In this document: in pieces, positions 63,085-64,000 of the stretch | Numbering within the stretch: the stretch's first letter is position 1 | How the letters are laid out: every line of letters begins with the position of its first letter | Source: CAYYKD01 sp964471825 | GTDB lineage: Bacteria; Spirochaetota; GWE2-31-10; CAYYKD01 | DNA: 64,000 nucleotides | Assembly (NCBI GenBank): GCA_964471825.1 | Contig: CAYYKD010000014.1 | Span: 1 to 64,000, forward strand | Reading direction: 5' to 3' | The notes under the pieces: generated by a model | What the model was told of the DNA's origin: nothing | The model's database searches: none | What the model saw: the letters and a program-made list of their open reading frames with translations, nothing else | Program-made: the position numbers and the translations under genes

Positions 63085-64000
63085 TCACTTACCTCTTCTT
63101 TTATTTTTATTATCTGAGCCCTGTTTTTTAAAAAGAGTGTCATCAGCATTGGATCAAAATGTTTTCCTGAATTAATAATCATGTGGTTAAATGCCTGATC
63201 ATAGCTCCATGGTTCTTTGTAAGGTCTTTTTGAAGTTAAAGCATCAAATACATCTGCTATAGCAGTTAATCGTGCATAAATTGAGATGTCGCCGGCTTTA
63301 AGTTGAAAAGGATACCCTGAACCGTCATACTTTTCGTGGTGTTCAAGTGCTATCTTTGATGCAATTTGAAGAAGTCGGCTCTCGGTTCCACTGAGAATAT
63401 CATATCCTATTTGACAGTGTTGATGCATAGTGTCCCATTGAGTCTCATTAAGCGGTGCCGGTTGAAGGAGGATATTATCAGGAACGCCTACTTTTCCGAT
63501 ATCATGCATTGGAGAAGAAAGTTTAATAAGTTCAACTTCTTCCTGTTTCCACCCCAGTTCTTTTGCAATTATAGAGCTGTAGAGTCCAACTCTGATAATA
63601 TGACTCTGAGTCTCTTTATCTTTGTAGCGTGTAACTGAGGAAAGCTTATATACAAGGTCTTTGTGTACTGTATTCAACTGTTCATAGAGATAACTATTCT
63701 CAATTGTTGTTGTAACAAATAGTGTTATATGGTTAAGAAGCTCAATATCTTCATTGTCAAATGAAGTATTATCAAGTTTATTAATTACCTCAATGACGCC
63801 AAAAGGTGAGTTAAATCTATCCTGCAATGGCACAGCTACCAGATTTCGAGTGTGATAACCGAGATTTCTATCTACCTCCCCGGTAAATCTTGGTTCATTC
63901 TCAGTATCATTTATTATTATAGTCTCATTGTTGCTGAATGAATAACCTGCAATTCCTGAATCCTCAGGTATTCTAATCTCATCAGTTTTCTCTGCAACAA
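63081..64000 (-). CDS. GAF and HD-GYP domain protein, cut by the right edge
   Basis: The frame is open to the window edge, so the start is missing. The visible part includes the end of a GAF domain (IPEDSGIAGYSFSNNETIII ... GYHTRNLVAVPLQD) and an HD-GYP domain with PMHDIGKVGVPDNIL and LEHHEKYDGSGYPFQL, both intact. It should hydrolyse cyclic-di-GMP in response to a GAF-bound ligand. It is the third HD-GYP protein in the window. Its stop overlaps the era start. Confidence 0.88.
   Translation of the reverse strand, partial: VAEKTDEIRIPEDSGIAGYSFSNNETIIINDTENEPRFTGEVDRNLGYHTRNLVAVPLQDRFNSPFGVIEVINKLDNTSFDNEDIELLNHITLFVTTTIENSYLYEQLNTVHKDLVYKLSSVTRYKDKETQSHIIRVGLYSSIIAKELGWKQEEVELIKLSSPMHDIGKVGVPDNILLQPAPLNETQWDTMHQHCQIGYDILSGTESRLLQIASKIALEHHEKYDGSGYPFQLKAGDISIYARLTAIADVFDALTSKRPYKEPWSYDQAFNHMIINSGKHFDPMLMTLFLKNRAQIIKIKEEVSD

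Overview
The window looks like one stretch of an AT-rich bacterial chromosome, most probably from a free-living or host-associated spirochaete. The best evidence is the minus-strand flagellar operon flgB-flgC-fliE-fliF-fliG-fliH-fliI-fliJ, which continues into a gene resembling FlbB, the periplasmic flagellar collar protein. That order and the FlbB-like product are typical of spirochaetes. The many HD-GYP and histidine-kinase proteins, the large lipoproteins with lectin-like ends and the Rpn-type nuclease also fit. I cannot name the species. Four runs of exactly 10 N mark assembly joins (30805, 43120, 43374, 60161).

Layout. 1-7600 is an accessory region. It holds the start of an AAA-ATPase-like gene, two lipoproteins, an Avd-like four-helix-bundle gene, an Rpn-type nuclease gene split by a miniature transposable element, and decayed gene fragments. 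The second lipoprotein ends in a DUF1566/C-type-lectin-like domain whose last about 30 codons have the pattern of a variable repeat (VR) of a diversity-generating retroelement (DGR). With the adjacent Avd-like gene this is a DGR target cassette, but I see no reverse transcriptase or template repeat in the window. 7600-10500 is a sensor kinase and a REC/HD-GYP regulator. 10560-13370 is a DksA-like protein and an SLC12-type transporter. 13400-18540 is a fliS/FlgN-like/polA/coaE/SPOR operon behind a sigma-28-like promoter. 18900-28000 is the flagellar operon, with a lytic transglycosylase gene inserted between fliJ and flbB.

28000-31100 holds an ankyrin-repeat protein and an unknown membrane protein. 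31260-36670 is a thiamine operon (thiS-thiG-thiH-thiF-thiE-thiC) under a TPP riboswitch with a visible terminator/antiterminator pair. 36700-45230 holds a TM1266-like protein, an MBL-fold protein, an HD-GYP protein, a GNAT protein, uvrB and a gapped valS. 45250-50150 is an orphan oligopeptide-type ABC ATPase with a large histidine kinase and its response regulator. 50230-53500 holds a solute-binding lipoprotein, a small coiled-coil protein and a possible glycosidase. 53550-58740 is phoU, phoR and phoB plus a STAS protein and a CBS-SpoIIE phosphatase. Several of these genes have tandem TTAACA-like repeats at an 11-bp period upstream, which I read as Pho boxes.

58780-61900 is an operon with an ArsR-type repressor, a permease (frameshifted here), two thioredoxin-like proteins and a CcdA-like membrane protein, probably for arsenic or redox stress. 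61980-64000 holds era with an unusual repetitive N-terminal extension and a partial GAF-HD-GYP gene.

Across the window there is a family of miniature inverted-repeat elements with ends GAGGCTCTTGCAAAAAT and 4-bp target duplications. One copy splits the Rpn gene and itself carries small palindromes that share the loop ACGAT on different stems.
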